64,000 nucleotides of DNA from Tritrichomonas musculus (taxonomy: Eukaryota > Parabasalia > Tritrichomonadida > Tritrichomonadidae). Position 1 is the stretch's first letter. Each line of letters begins with the position of its first letter. The notes under the pieces were generated by a model. It ran no database searches and was not told the origin of the DNA. It saw only the letters and a program-made list of their open reading frames with translations. A program made the position numbers and the translations under genes. Shown here piece after piece: positions 7,665 to 16,510 of this stretch. The stretch spans positions 4,573,501 through 4,637,500 of the forward strand of contig JAPFFF010000005.1 in assembly GCA_039105265.1 (NCBI GenBank). Reading direction: 5' to 3'.

Positions 7665-9857
7665 TTAAACCAAAATATTAATTTCACAATCAATCCCAAG
7701 AGAAGCTTTACTCAAAGGAAATGTTGAATTGATTTGCTTGAGTGAAGTGCACCCTTCAAATACGTTTTCTCCAATGTAAATAACAGAAGAAGGAATCTCG
7801 ATTTGAGAAAGAGATGAACATCTTAGAAATGCTTTGTCATTGATTTTTTTGACTGATGTTGGCATTTTTACACTTTTTAGTGATGTGCATTCACCGAATA
7901 GCTCACAACTGATTGATACTATTGATGAAGGAATTTCAATTTCAACAAGTGATGAACATCCATAGAAAACTCTTGATCCTATTTCTGTGACAGAAGAAGG
8001 AATTTCAATGCTGACAAGCGATGAACATCCATAAAATGCGTCACTGTAAATTTTTGTGACCGACGAAGGAATTTGGATTCTTTCTAATGAAGTACAACAT
8101 GAAAATGTGCTACAGGCAATAAATGAAATAGATGGGATATCAAAATGTTTTAATAGTTTACAATTCAAGAATGCACATTCTCCAATATATTTAACAGATG
8201 AATTCATAACAACTCTTTTTAACGATGAGCAGCTAGAAAAAGCTGATTTTTTGATAGATGTCACTGATGAAGGAATTTGAATTTCAGAAAGAGAAGAGCA
8301 TCCACAAAAATCATAACAATTAATAAATGTGACAGTTGGAGAAATATCAACACATAACAAAGATGAGCATCCAGAGAAGGAATTAGGAGGCAAGTTTTTT
8401 ACAGAGTGTGTCATTTCTACACCAATAAGTGATTTAAAACTTTCATGATAAAGGTAATATTCACCCTCCCTAATAGAATCAAAAAATGTATTATTAAAAT
8501 CAAGAATAGCATATGATATATCATCATTATTTTCAAGATATGAATTATCTCGCATTTTAGTATATATTATTGCAATTTTAATTAATTCTTGGTTTTCGTT
8601 TCGCATTCGAACTATATTGCGATAAATGCTATTGAATTCTGATGATGGACATTCAATTACAAAATAGATTTCATTGAATGTTGAAAACTTGCTTTGAATT
8701 TCTTCAATATTCAATTTCCTATTATGATATAATATTTCTACCATGTTCCAGTGAATCATGAAACTTGGAATTTTGGCATCTCTTTGCTCTTCTCGATTTT
8801 GCATTTGATTTTTGATTGAAGGAATAAAAATAAATGAGGGTTTTTTATCTGTTTCTTTGATTCTTTGACTTTCTTGTGACAGGTAAGCTAAAAGTTCAGA
8901 GCTCCCTTTTTTGTCATTTTTCATCAAATTCAATTTATTCAAAAGTGAGATTTGAATTTCACCTTCTAATTGATTGAAAATTGATCGTTGTAAGTCTTCT
9001 TCCATCTGATTCAATATTGAAAGTTGCATCACTTGTTCTAGTTTATTCATTAATGAAATTTGTGATTTATTATCCAATTGATTAAAAATTGAAAGCTGGA
9101 TTTCTTTATTTAGTTTTGGCAAAATAGAAAGCTGAGATACAATACCTAATTCGTTAAATATTGACAATTGAATTTCCTTTTCCATTTGGTTAAATAATGA
9201 AGTTTGCTTTTCAAGTTCTAGTTGTCCGAATATCAAATATTGTAAGTCTTGCTTGAGTTGATTCATAATTGCGAGCTGCCCTTGTACTTCCAATTGACTA
9301 AAAATCGATATCTGTGCTTTTTCATTTAAATTATTTATGAAGAATACTTTATCTTTTTGTTTCAATTGATTATAAATTGAAAGTCGCGAATCATTTTCTA
9401 ATTGATTCAAGAATGATAATTGCAATTTTTGTTCAAGTTGATCAAATAGTGAAGTTTGAGATTTTTCATCCATTTTATTCAAAATTGACACTTGCTTCTC
9501 TTCTTCTAATAAAAGAAATATTGAAAGTTGTGATTTTCGATCCAACTGACTTAAGATAATACATTGAAAATCCTTTTCTAATTGATTAAAAATAGATATT
9601 TGTGCGTTTTTTTCTAAGTTGTTGAGGAGAAAAATTTTTTCTTTGGATTGAAGTTGATTAAAAACCGATAATTGCATATTGGAATCCAACGCATTCATAA
9701 CGGATAGTTGCGTTTTTTGTTCCAATGATTTGAATAGTGTTGATTGCGATGCTGATTCCATTTGTCTAAAGATTGATAACTGTGAATTTTGGTCAAGTTC
9801 ATTCATAATTGAAACTTGTTTTTCTCTTTGCAATTGATTAAAAATCGAAGATTGCAT
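7665..9857 (-). CDS. BspA-like LRR protein with 14-residue-repeat N-terminus
   Basis: The frame is open to 9905 from a TTG, but the first ATG is at 9857, giving 730 aa. About residues 1-310 are over twenty copies of a 14-residue unit of the type QLSIFNQLExxxQ, which I do not recognise as a named repeat and which is probably a helical solenoid or coiled coil. A non-repetitive linker follows (about 320-500). The C-terminal 230 residues are BspA-type leucine-rich repeats (SIEIPSSVTEIGSRVFYGCS pattern, 23 residues each). There is no signal peptide or transmembrane segment, so surface display, usual for the family, is not supported. The 14-residue repeat continues upstream in another frame, so the gene has probably lost its real N-terminus. 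Confidence 0.75.
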   Translation of the reverse strand: MQSSIFNQLQREKQVSIMNELDQNSQLSIFRQMESASQSTLFKSLEQKTQLSVMNALDSNMQLSVFNQLQSKEKIFLLNNLEKNAQISIFNQLEKDFQCIILSQLDRKSQLSIFLLLEEEKQVSILNKMDEKSQTSLFDQLEQKLQLSFLNQLENDSRLSIYNQLKQKDKVFFINNLNEKAQISIFSQLEVQGQLAIMNQLKQDLQYLIFGQLELEKQTSLFNQMEKEIQLSIFNELGIVSQLSILPKLNKEIQLSIFNQLDNKSQISLMNKLEQVMQLSILNQMEEDLQRSIFNQLEGEIQISLLNKLNLMKNDKKGSSELLAYLSQESQRIKETDKKPSFIFIPSIKNQMQNREEQRDAKIPSFMIHWNMVEILYHNRKLNIEEIQSKFSTFNEIYFVIECPSSEFNSIYRNIVRMRNENQELIKIAIIYTKMRDNSYLENNDDISYAILDFNNTFFDSIREGEYYLYHESFKSLIGVEMTHSVKNLPPNSFSGCSSLLCVDISPTVTFINCYDFCGCSSLSEIQIPSSVTSIKKSAFSSCSSLKRVVMNSSVKYIGECAFLNCKLLKHFDIPSISFIACSTFSCCTSLERIQIPSSVTKIYSDAFYGCSSLVSIEIPSSVTEIGSRVFYGCSSLVEIEIPSSIVSISCELFGECTSLKSVKMPTSVKKINDKAFLRCSSLSQIEIPSSVIYIGENVFEGCTSLKQINSTFPLSKASLGIDCEINILV

Positions 9858-9870
9858 TTCTGGAGTTAAT

Positions 9871-10140
9871 TTAATTATTAATGATATTTGTATATTTTGT
9901 TCCAAAGAATTGTGCTTTTGAATCTAAACAATTAAAGATCAATAATTGCGAATTTTCGTCAAGTTCATTCATAATTGAAATTTGTTTTTCTCCTTTCATT
10001 TGATTAAAAATCGAAATTTGCAGTTCTGGATTAAATTGAATTATTAATGAAAGTTGTGCTTCTAGTTCCAAAGAATCAAATAATGCAAATCGCAATTTTT
10101 GTTCTAATCGATTAAAAATTGCTAATTGTGAATCTATATC
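9871..10140 (-). pseudogene. Frameshifted 5' remnant of the BspA-like gene
   Basis: Minus-strand translation in a different frame gives about six further 14-residue units (ELQISIFNQM, EKQISIMNELDE) that end SKAQFFGTK just where the 746-codon frame takes over with LEQNIQISL. One unit appears partly deleted at the junction. Upstream the frame meets TAA with no ATG. This indicates an N-terminal deletion or frameshift in an originally longer gene. Confidence 0.65.
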
Positions 10141-10463
10141 TATTTTATTTTTTATTTAACTAATTACATTTCGATTAAATGCATTCATTACGTTATATAT
10201 TAATTATTTAAATTCAAAATCAGATTGCTTTGATGATATTCTTACAATTAAAAATTTTTATATAATTCATATCATTTTATTTTACAGAATAAAAAAATAT
10301 CATTTTTTAATAAAATTGCAAATTAATATGTTTCAATAAAATTTCAAAATATAGTCTAATAAGATTTCAAATCAACATTGCTTTAATAAAATTCTATTTT
10401 TATAATTTATGAAATTTTTCAATTACATTTTTTTAAATAAAATTATGGCTCAATTTTTTTTAT
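10141..10463. other. AT-rich intergenic stretch
   Basis: Nothing recognised beyond repeated short words such as TTTCAATAAAATTTCAA and TTTAATAAAATTCTA, which look like decayed low-complexity sequence. Confidence 0.5.
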
Positions 10464-11345
10464 AAAACTCTTTTGCACATTGCAGTTTTTAACCAAAATA
10501 TTGATATTATTAGAATGCTTTTAAATTATCCAGATATCGATGTTAATAGTATTTATGTTTTCATTTTTTCAATTTATGTAGATGATAAAATTTATGATTA
10601 TTAATTGTTAATTCCATTTAAAAAAGAAATATTTAATTATATTTAAATGAACTTTAATTAATGAGATTCTTTTATTAGTATTAATAAAATTTAAAAAAGA
10701 ATTCTTTTAATTATATTTCTAACAAAATATTTAACTATTTCATTCTGACAAGTTTTTTTTGAATATAATTTTGACATTTTTTTTTCAATGCCATTTTTTG
10801 AAAATATTTTTGACATCATTTCACAATTATTATTAAATCATATTTGAATTGAATTATTTAATGAAATTTAAAATTAACAAAATTTATGAGATTTTCAAAC
10901 AATTTTTTTTATAAAACAGCTCTACATATTGCGGTTGAAAGTGAGAATTTTGATGTTATCAAACTCTTATTATCTTCTCCTAATATTAATGTTAATGCTA
11001 TATCTCTAAATAGTACAATTTTGAATTAATAAATATTTGTGAAATTCTATAAATCAAATATTTCAAATGGAATTAAAAATCAATATTTTAATTATATTTT
11101 AAGTCATCATGAATCTACCAAATCTATGCAAACTCCTTTGCATATTGCAATAATGAGAAATAAAGTCGAAATTATTAGACTTTTACTAAGTCACCAAAAG
11201 ATTGATAAAAATGTTACAAATGATATTTTCAAATTTTTTAGAAAAATAAAATTTCATTTATATTTAAATGGTTTATATACAAATAATTAATGGGAAACAC
11301 CTCATCAATTGGCCATGTTAAATGGATTAGAAGATGTGATATAAG
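10464..11345 (+). pseudogene. Dispersed ankyrin-repeat units, plus strand
   Basis: Four ankyrin-like units can be read on the plus strand: 10464-10555 (TLLHIAVFNQNIDIIRMLLN), 10915-11008 (TALHIAVESENFDVIKLLLS), 11119-11220 (TPLHIAIMRNKVEIIRLLLS) and 11291-11340 (ETPHQLAMLNGLEDVI). They are separated by AT-rich gaps of about 360, 110 and 70 bp containing stops. Units 1 and 2 are both preceded by TTTTTTTATAAAAC. Units 3 and 4 share a frame, broken by TAA at 11288. No start codon or consistent splice sites are seen, so I call it a decayed DUF3447/ankyrin-type gene. Confidence 0.65.
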
Positions 11346-11402
11346 CCATTGCAATCATATGGTTTCACATAATCCAATTTTGAAATAATTAAAAATAACT
11401 AA

Positions 11403-11433
<31 letters not shown>

Positions 11434-11708
11434 GTTTTTATATATTTATATGTGATTATGTGGTCTCAACAAATATATAGTATTGATTTACAAAATAGAT
11501 TAAATTTGTTTACTATCGTTAAAATATTTGTTTATTTCGAATATTTTCAAAAAAGGATTTATAACAAATAATTTAAAATCGAAAGAAAAAGACCTAAAAT
11601 TGGCTAGTTAAAAGATTCAAAATGATGTTAACAAGAAATCATGCTAAAGTGCAATAATGCTAATTTCGTAAAATGGCGATATTATTGATAACAAAGAGAA
11701 ACAAATGG

Positions 11709-11740
<32 letters not shown>

Positions 11741-11858
11741 GATTTAATATAACATACAATATTATCAAATCTCGTTCTATCTTTGATTTGAGGGGAAAAT
11801 AAATACATAATAAGCTAAAACTATTTTTCACAATATTATTTTTATTAAAACATATGAT
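11346..11858. other. Intergenic with two long poly-T tracts
   Basis: Pure T runs lie at about 11403-11429 and 11711-11740. No gene is supported. The tracts may mark old insertion ends but no flanking duplication is visible. Confidence 0.6.
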
Positions 11859-11952
11859 TTATATTAAATTGTCAACAAAAACCATATTTTGAGGTTGATA
11901 TTGACTATTATTCTGATTTTGTTTTTGGCATTGATTTTGTTGTTGGCATTGA
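11859..11952 (-). pseudogene. C-terminal fragment of a Gln/Asn-rich ORF split by the Maverick
   Basis: On the minus strand this stretch encodes a Gln/Asn-rich tail (QCQKQNQNNSQYQPQN, then MVFVDNLI) and TAA at 11859. The upstream part of the same frame (KQENQYQQQNQ) lies on the other side of the element, 33,924 to about 33,960. Removing the element and one ATTGA copy restores the frame without a break. The upstream part is itself preceded by TGA and an A-run, so the original gene start is not visible here. Confidence 0.6.
11948..11952. repeat. Target-site duplication, left copy (ATTGA)
   Basis: ATTGA lies directly before the left terminal repeat, and the same five bases follow the right one at 33924-33928. 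Five to six bp is normal for Maverick integrases. Confidence 0.85.
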
Positions 11953-12262
11953 ACTACTAAAGTGATGACGAATTCTTCCGGAAGATATTTTGGCCTTGAG
12001 TTTTGGGTCCGATTTTCAATACGAAGGTAGACCTGTCTTCTAGCATTCATTTTCAGAGTCATGTTTCAATACTAGGAGCTCAAACTTGGGAAATGTTGAA
12101 ATTTCAAAAAAGTGCCCAAAAATGGATGTTTTGAAGGTGTTTGAGGCCAAAAATAATGTCCGAATTTGCGTCGTTTTTGATACAAAAAGAGAATGTAAAA
12201 GAGCAGATTTTCATGAAAAATGGTGTACAGGAAGATATCAATCTTTTTGTAAGGGATAATTT
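11953..12262 (+). repeat. Left terminal inverted repeat, ~310 bp
   Basis: It matches the reverse complement of 33614-33923 over the stretches I compared base by base, including the outermost ACTACTAAAGTGATGACG and the innermost AAGGGATAATTT. The inner end overlaps the stop codon of the first element gene. Confidence 0.95.
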
Positions 12263-12599
12263 AATAAATTAGTTTTAGAAAAACCTTGAAATTGTCTGGT
12301 TTAATTTCGTTTCCAAGGGGATCTGTAAACCAAATTTTGAAATCCCTTTTTGTGCCAACGTACTCATATTTTCTGTTATCATCTGGTGGCATTACGTTAG
12401 CATACCACACAAGACTATCTTCATATTTGTCACGTTGAATGAAATCGCTGTGGCATTCGGTTTCTCCATCTAGATATCCATTGCAAGTTGCTCTACAGTA
12501 TTGGAAAACGATATATTTTGGGTTCTTTGAGTAGACAAAATCGATGGGAAATTGATTCTCATAAGTGCTTGTAATGTAATATGTCTTAATATCTTTCAT
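12261..12599 (-). CDS. Maverick small protein, possible minor virion component
   Basis: ATG 12599 follows the element start motif (TTTTTGCAT, then ATCAAATG). The 112-aa product (MKDIKTYYITSTYENQFPID...) is beta-rich and aromatic, with three cysteines between residues 34 and 49 (QYCRATCNGY...ETECHSD) and a conserved-looking IWFTDPLGNEI segment. It lies 42 bp downstream of the major capsid gene in the same orientation, and its stop sits in the terminal repeat. Position and composition suggest a minor capsid or cement protein, but I do not recognise the fold. It has its own start motif, so it need not be co-transcribed. Confidence 0.7.
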   Translation of the reverse strand: MKDIKTYYITSTYENQFPIDFVYSKNPKYIVFQYCRATCNGYLDGETECHSDFIQRDKYEDSLVWYANVMPPDDNRKYEYVGTKRDFKIWFTDPLGNEIKPDNFKVFLKLIY

Positions 12600-12618
12600 T
12601 TGATTTCATGCAAAAATA
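12600..12618 (-). promoter_or_regulatory. Maverick start motif before the 112-aa gene
   Basis: On the minus strand: TTTATTTTTGCATGAAATCA directly before AATG. The pattern is T-tract, xCAT/xATG core, about five bases, CAAA, ATG, shared with most genes in the element. Confidence 0.6.
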
Positions 12619-12641
12619 AAGCCATCTACATATTCTTTCAT

Positions 12642-14348
12642 TTAGTAGTATCCATCTGGAACACCATTTGCAAAGTATTTAACGGAACCTCTTGCCCATG
12701 TGAAGTATGTGTCTGTGCAAACCCACATTTCGGGCGCTGGAGGGTGTACGTTTGGATTGTTAACATCAAAGTTATAATATGTATCGTTAGCACCTCTATA
12801 CAAAGGTTGACCTTTGAATTTGATTGTAACTGTGTTTCCACCAGTATCAACACCATCGAATACATATCCAGAATTAGTACGTTCAAGCTGGAAGTTGATA
12901 CAAAAGCTGGTGGCATCAGAGATGGTATTCTTATAACGTGTTCCGTCAGGTGCATTCAAAGACATTGTCCAAGAATCTTCAAGTTCATGGGATGGTCTGA
13001 GAGAGCCATCTAATTCATTACTTATTAATTGATATTGATAGAAACGTGGACCAATAGTTGAATCAAATTCTGTATCTGGATACTTAACATTGTTGATGGT
13101 GAGCTGTACATTCTGGTACATAATATTATCGAAACATGTTATTTCATTAGTTCTTTTTGGGAACATGACTGTGATGTTGGTAGCATTTGAAAGAGCAATT
13201 GATTTAGAAACATCTAGACCTGCATCTGTTGCAAGACCTTGGAAACCTTCACGTACAAGTTGCTGAGATGGAATGAGAAGAGGTGTGTTGAGTTCACGAA
13301 TGAGTCCATTGAGGCAGTCAGGTTTGATTCCAAAGCCAGCAAGATCTGATTTCATGGTTACAATGGTTCCACCACGACAGTTAAGAATTACTTCTTCAGT
13401 CTTGTATGCAATGACTTTAGTGGAATCACCAAGGACTGGAAGTGTTTGGAAACCATCATTTTGCAAATCATTTGAACCATCTTGAGGAGCATCTGCAAGC
13501 TTGTATTCAGTTACAATTGTTGATGGAGAACCAATTTGAGAGAACTTGTTTGAGATTGTCATGTTGGCTGGAACGTCTTGCTCTATGGTAGAACAGTTAA
13601 GGAGTTCTTCAATTTCTTTAACAACAGATGGTTGGACTTGATGCCAAACTAATGCTTCTGTTGATGATTTAATTTCTTCTTCAATCTCTCCACAAATGGA
13701 GTTTGGATAGAGTTGCCAAGCTTGGAATGCAAGCTGATCTGTAAAGTAAATGGATGCTTCAAATGTGACTCTATGAGGTTTACCGTCTGCAAGTAATGTA
13801 AGTGGAACGTAAACACCACATACTGAAGGGCTCATGCGAGATGTATTCTCCCACAAAGAATACCTGTGTTTGGCAGGCTCTTTGGCATCAATTGGTTTGA
13901 TAGAATTGTATGCAAATGATTCACGAATGAGTTCATCTTGCTGATATTCTTTAAGCATAACGTTATCAATCCATAAGCGAGCATCTGAAAAGAGTTCTAC
14001 AGCATGTTTGAAACCAATGAATATACGATTTAAGTTTGCTGTATCATCATCTAAATGCAATTCTTTATTAAGTTGGACTACAAGATCAAGCTTTGCTGTA
14101 ACGAAATTCTTTTCCATTTGTGAGATGGTATGACCTTGATGTGTCCATTTGATTTTAGTTTTGGTTCCAATTGGCATGGGAGCATCTTTATCATCAACAT
14201 CTTCTGTAAACCATCCAAATGTATGATCACCACCATTGTATGCAATGAGATTTCGAAGTTTTGATTGGAAGAATTTTAGGACATCACCTTCGTCATTACC
14301 GGTGTTCTTGAGTTGGGCGTTCTGATATGTCATTCTTTGAGCTTGCAT
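12642..14348 (-). CDS. PY: Maverick major capsid protein (double jelly-roll)
   Basis: This 568-aa protein would assemble the virion shell. Length, central position and several stretches fit the Polinton major capsid family: an N-terminal FGWFTEDVDD region, a middle barrel ending near residue 400, and a second barrel with FDNIMYQNVQLTINNVKYPD and GPRFYQYQLISNELDGSLRP, ending PAPEMWVCTD and a Trp/Tyr-rich tail. There is no signal peptide or membrane span. The ORF can start at 14348, but the start motif TTTTTTAATGCAAGCTCAAA overlaps that ATG. By analogy with other genes in the element, ATG 14333 (MTYQNAQLKN) is the likelier start. It is transcribed divergently from the 115-aa gene. Confidence 0.85.
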   Translation of the reverse strand: MQAQRMTYQNAQLKNTGNDEGDVLKFFQSKLRNLIAYNGGDHTFGWFTEDVDDKDAPMPIGTKTKIKWTHQGHTISQMEKNFVTAKLDLVVQLNKELHLDDDTANLNRIFIGFKHAVELFSDARLWIDNVMLKEYQQDELIRESFAYNSIKPIDAKEPAKHRYSLWENTSRMSPSVCGVYVPLTLLADGKPHRVTFEASIYFTDQLAFQAWQLYPNSICGEIEEEIKSSTEALVWHQVQPSVVKEIEELLNCSTIEQDVPANMTISNKFSQIGSPSTIVTEYKLADAPQDGSNDLQNDGFQTLPVLGDSTKVIAYKTEEVILNCRGGTIVTMKSDLAGFGIKPDCLNGLIRELNTPLLIPSQQLVREGFQGLATDAGLDVSKSIALSNATNITVMFPKRTNEITCFDNIMYQNVQLTINNVKYPDTEFDSTIGPRFYQYQLISNELDGSLRPSHELEDSWTMSLNAPDGTRYKNTISDATSFCINFQLERTNSGYVFDGVDTGGNTVTIKFKGQPLYRGANDTYYNFDVNNPNVHPPAPEMWVCTDTYFTWARGSVKYFANGVPDGYY

Positions 14349-14404
14349 TAAAAAAGATTCGTGTGAAGTTACATTTTTGAGATTTTAATACAAACCCAAA
14401 GAAA
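14349..14404. promoter_or_regulatory. Divergent promoter between capsid and 115-aa genes
   Basis: Only 56 bp separate the two outward-facing ATGs. The minus side has CTTTTTTAATGCAAGCTC, the plus side GATTTTAATACAAACCCAAA, both versions of the element start motif. Confidence 0.6.
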
Positions 14405-14752
14405 ATGGCATTCGGAACCTGGTTTAAGAACTTGCTGGTGAAAGGAAAGAATTTCATAAAGAAAGCATCTCCATACATTCGTAAGGGAATTGAAATAGCA
14501 CGAAAAGTTGGACCTATGTTTGGTGATACAGTTGGCGGCATCGTTAATAGTATTGCTAATGGAGCTGATTACTTACTGAATAAAGTTGCTCCAATTCCAC
14601 CTAAAACAAACCCAATCAAACCAAAACCTTTACCAATAGATTTCACAAATTTCGATTCAATAATTAAAGACGATTCAAACAATAAGGTGGAAATGATTCA
14701 AAGACCAATTCTTGGTGGAAATAAAGGTAGACTAACTCCAATCTTGAAGTGA
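14405..14752 (+). CDS. Maverick small basic protein, adenovirus pVI/pX-like in character
   Basis: The 115-aa product starts MAFGTWFKNLLVKGKNFIKK, an amphipathic, strongly basic helix, followed by SPYIRKGIEIARKVGPMFGD and a glycine-containing hydrophobic stretch (TVGGIVNSIANGADYLL). Residues 65-80 are Pro/Lys-rich. This profile resembles the membrane-lytic or core minor capsid proteins of adenovirus-like particles, which are usually encoded beside the capsid gene. That is an analogy from composition and position, not sequence identity. The ATG follows the element start motif by a few bases. The stop is TGA. Confidence 0.6.
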   Translation: MAFGTWFKNLLVKGKNFIKKASPYIRKGIEIARKVGPMFGDTVGGIVNSIANGADYLLNKVAPIPPKTNPIKPKPLPIDFTNFDSIIKDDSNNKVEMIQRPILGGNKGRLTPILK

Positions 14753-14807
14753 TTTAAATGAGTCCATTGATGATTTAATGTGATTGTTTATTTTTATGTG
14801 ACATCAA

Positions 14808-15161
14808 ATGGAAGTAAAAGTGATTGGACCCATTAAAGAATATTTGAAAACATTTAATACTCCAGATGAATTCAATCTGTGGTATGCTAAAAATAAAGAC
14901 GAGATTGATAAGATTACGACTCATAAACTTAATAAGATGTATTACATTGAGGGATATCGTATTACAAAAATCAAAGGTGTACTTTGTTTAAAGAAATCTG
15001 TCAAGAAACAGGTAGATGATTCACAAAATGATCCACAAATTGATCGTGAAAATGAGTCTGCAATCTTGGATATACAGAATGAAATAGAGCAACTCAAAAG
15101 TGATATTCTTGCAATCAAGACAGCCATCAACGACATTGTTAAAGCAATTAATGGTGAATGA
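14808..15161 (+). CDS. Maverick 117-aa protein with C-terminal coiled coil
   Basis: ATG 14808 follows TATTTTTATGTGACATCA (start motif). Residues 1-60 form a compact Lys/Tyr-rich domain (DEFNLWYAKNKDEIDK, YYIEGYRITKIKGVLCLKK), residues 60-80 a polar linker and residues 82-115 a clear heptad pattern (ILDIQNEIEQLKSDILAIKT) ending in NGE. It probably oligomerises. Its place between the 115-aa virion-type protein and the packaging ATPase suggests a morphogenesis or DNA-handling role, but I do not recognise the family. Confidence 0.65.
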   Translation: MEVKVIGPIKEYLKTFNTPDEFNLWYAKNKDEIDKITTHKLNKMYYIEGYRITKIKGVLCLKKSVKKQVDDSQNDPQIDRENESAILDIQNEIEQLKSDILAIKTAINDIVKAINGE

Positions 15162-15293
15162 TATTCTTAAAACCTTTTTGCAAATATTTTTGAATCCATT
15201 TTCATTAGGATTTTAGGTCACGCCCTATTTTGGGCACACCCATTTTTGAGACTTTTGCAAGCCTATGTTTGCATCCATTTTAATTAACTGTAA

Positions 15294-16115
15294 ATGTATA
15301 ATCAAAGCTTTACGACTTCGTTTGGGAATCAAGACTCATTCAGCTACGTTCATGATATGGTTAGAGATTGCTTGAGAAGAAATAAAGGGCAAGTCACGAA
15401 TGCATTGATCAGAAAGATTCACAAAGACATCAATATTTACTATAATTCTGTGAATATATTCGTTGGCAAACAAGGTTCCGGAAAGACGTTATCAGCAATT
15501 GAAGAAATCATTAAAATAGCTTCAATTCCAAATGCAGCACATCTTCTCATATATGTATCCAAAACAGGTGAACAGAAAGATGTTACATTTGAGTCATTAA
15601 GGGAACTCATTGAAATACCAATAGCATATGTTTCCCAAGAGAATGCTGAAGAATATGTTAATGCATTATTGAATTATAAGCAACTATATTACACAATAAG
15701 GAAGGAACATTTAGAGAATCAAATCATTGATGAGCAACGAATCGAGATATTCAAAGCATTGAAAGTTAATGATTTTCGTGCACCAATGTTGCATACCTTG
15801 ATACTATTTGATGATATTGCTAATAACAAATTACTTGCAAATGAGAAATCATATTTCAACAATCTGATGACTACATGTCGACATAATCATATATCATTCT
15901 TCTTGAATGTCCAGTTCTGGAAATCACTATCAACAACCATTAAATCAAATGTCTCTACTGTATTCGTATTTGGGACATATTCAAAAGAGCAGTTGAGATA
16001 CATTACTCATCAGATTACTATGAGCATATCATTTGATGAATTGTATGAACGATACAAAAATATGAATAAACATCATAAGATTGTAATCGATTGCAATAAT
16101 GGAAATGTAATATAG
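15294..16115 (+). CDS. ATP: Maverick packaging ATPase (FtsK/HerA superfamily)
   Basis: The 273-aa protein has a Walker A P-loop at about residues 57-64 (GKQGSGKT), preceded by the strand VNIFVGK, and a Walker B strand ending in two acidic residues (LHTLILFDDIA) near 160-170. A sensor-like NVQFW follows around residue 218. This is the layout of the A32/HerA-type genome-packaging ATPases found in Polintons, virophages and large DNA viruses. It would pump the element DNA into capsids using ATP. The start ATG follows CATTTTAATTAACTGTA. It is the last of three plus-strand genes and converges with the pair to its right. Confidence 0.85.
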   Translation: MYNQSFTTSFGNQDSFSYVHDMVRDCLRRNKGQVTNALIRKIHKDINIYYNSVNIFVGKQGSGKTLSAIEEIIKIASIPNAAHLLIYVSKTGEQKDVTFESLRELIEIPIAYVSQENAEEYVNALLNYKQLYYTIRKEHLENQIIDEQRIEIFKALKVNDFRAPMLHTLILFDDIANNKLLANEKSYFNNLMTTCRHNHISFFLNVQFWKSLSTTIKSNVSTVFVFGTYSKEQLRYITHQITMSISFDELYERYKNMNKHHKIVIDCNNGNVI

Positions 16116-16135
16116 AATACATCATGAATATATTT

Positions 16136-16510
16136 TTATGCAAAACGATTTCGTATGGCTTCTTGTTTCTGGGCCCATTCATTTCTCAATCTAGTGTCGA
16201 AGTTATCAGCTCTTCTCAATGATGTAGCAATCTTGTTTTTGACTTCGTTGATGTAATGTTCTCTCTGTTCTGAAAGCATATTGTGAACATATGCTTTGAT
16301 ACGTTCTTTAACAGCTGCTTTATTGAATAACCATTGTTCGAATTGTTTAGAACATAAGCTTCCATCAGTCCAGTCAACGACATATTCAGAATTTGATCTA
16401 CGCTTCATTGAAGCGAAATCTTGACGTAATGCTGGCAATTGATTAGCAATAGAATTAAGGAATGGAATCTTAACGTTTGTATCATAGAATTTAGAAGCCA
16501 TTGATGCTTC
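16136..16510 (-). CDS. Downstream half of a Maverick protein, +1 frame after TGA
   Basis: ATG 16501 (MASKFYDTNV) gives 121 aa. The frame is also open back through the end of the 270-aa ORF. No element start motif precedes the ATG, unlike nearly every other gene here. This suggests it is not an independent gene but the C-terminal part of the protein encoded just upstream, whose frame ends at TGA 16511-16509, with GAA GCA TCA ATG following in the +1 frame. The product is helical and basic, with Trp/Asp around residues 47-52 (VVDWTDG), no signal peptide and no known motif. It could alternatively be a separately translated small protein. Confidence 0.6.
   Translation of the reverse strand, partial: EASMASKFYDTNVKIPFLNSIANQLPALRQDFASMKRRSNSEYVVDWTDGSLCSKQFEQWLFNKAAVKERIKAYVHNMLSEQREHYINEVKNKIATSLRRADNFDTRLRNEWAQKQEAIRNRFA

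Noticed and set aside
11859-12062. 67-aa minus ORF across the left Maverick border
   Set aside because: Its first half is terminal-repeat sequence present at both ends of the element. Only the last part belongs to the interrupted host frame.
12552-13013. Overlapping plus and minus ORFs inside the capsid gene
   Set aside because: They are shadows of the well-supported 568-aa capsid frame.
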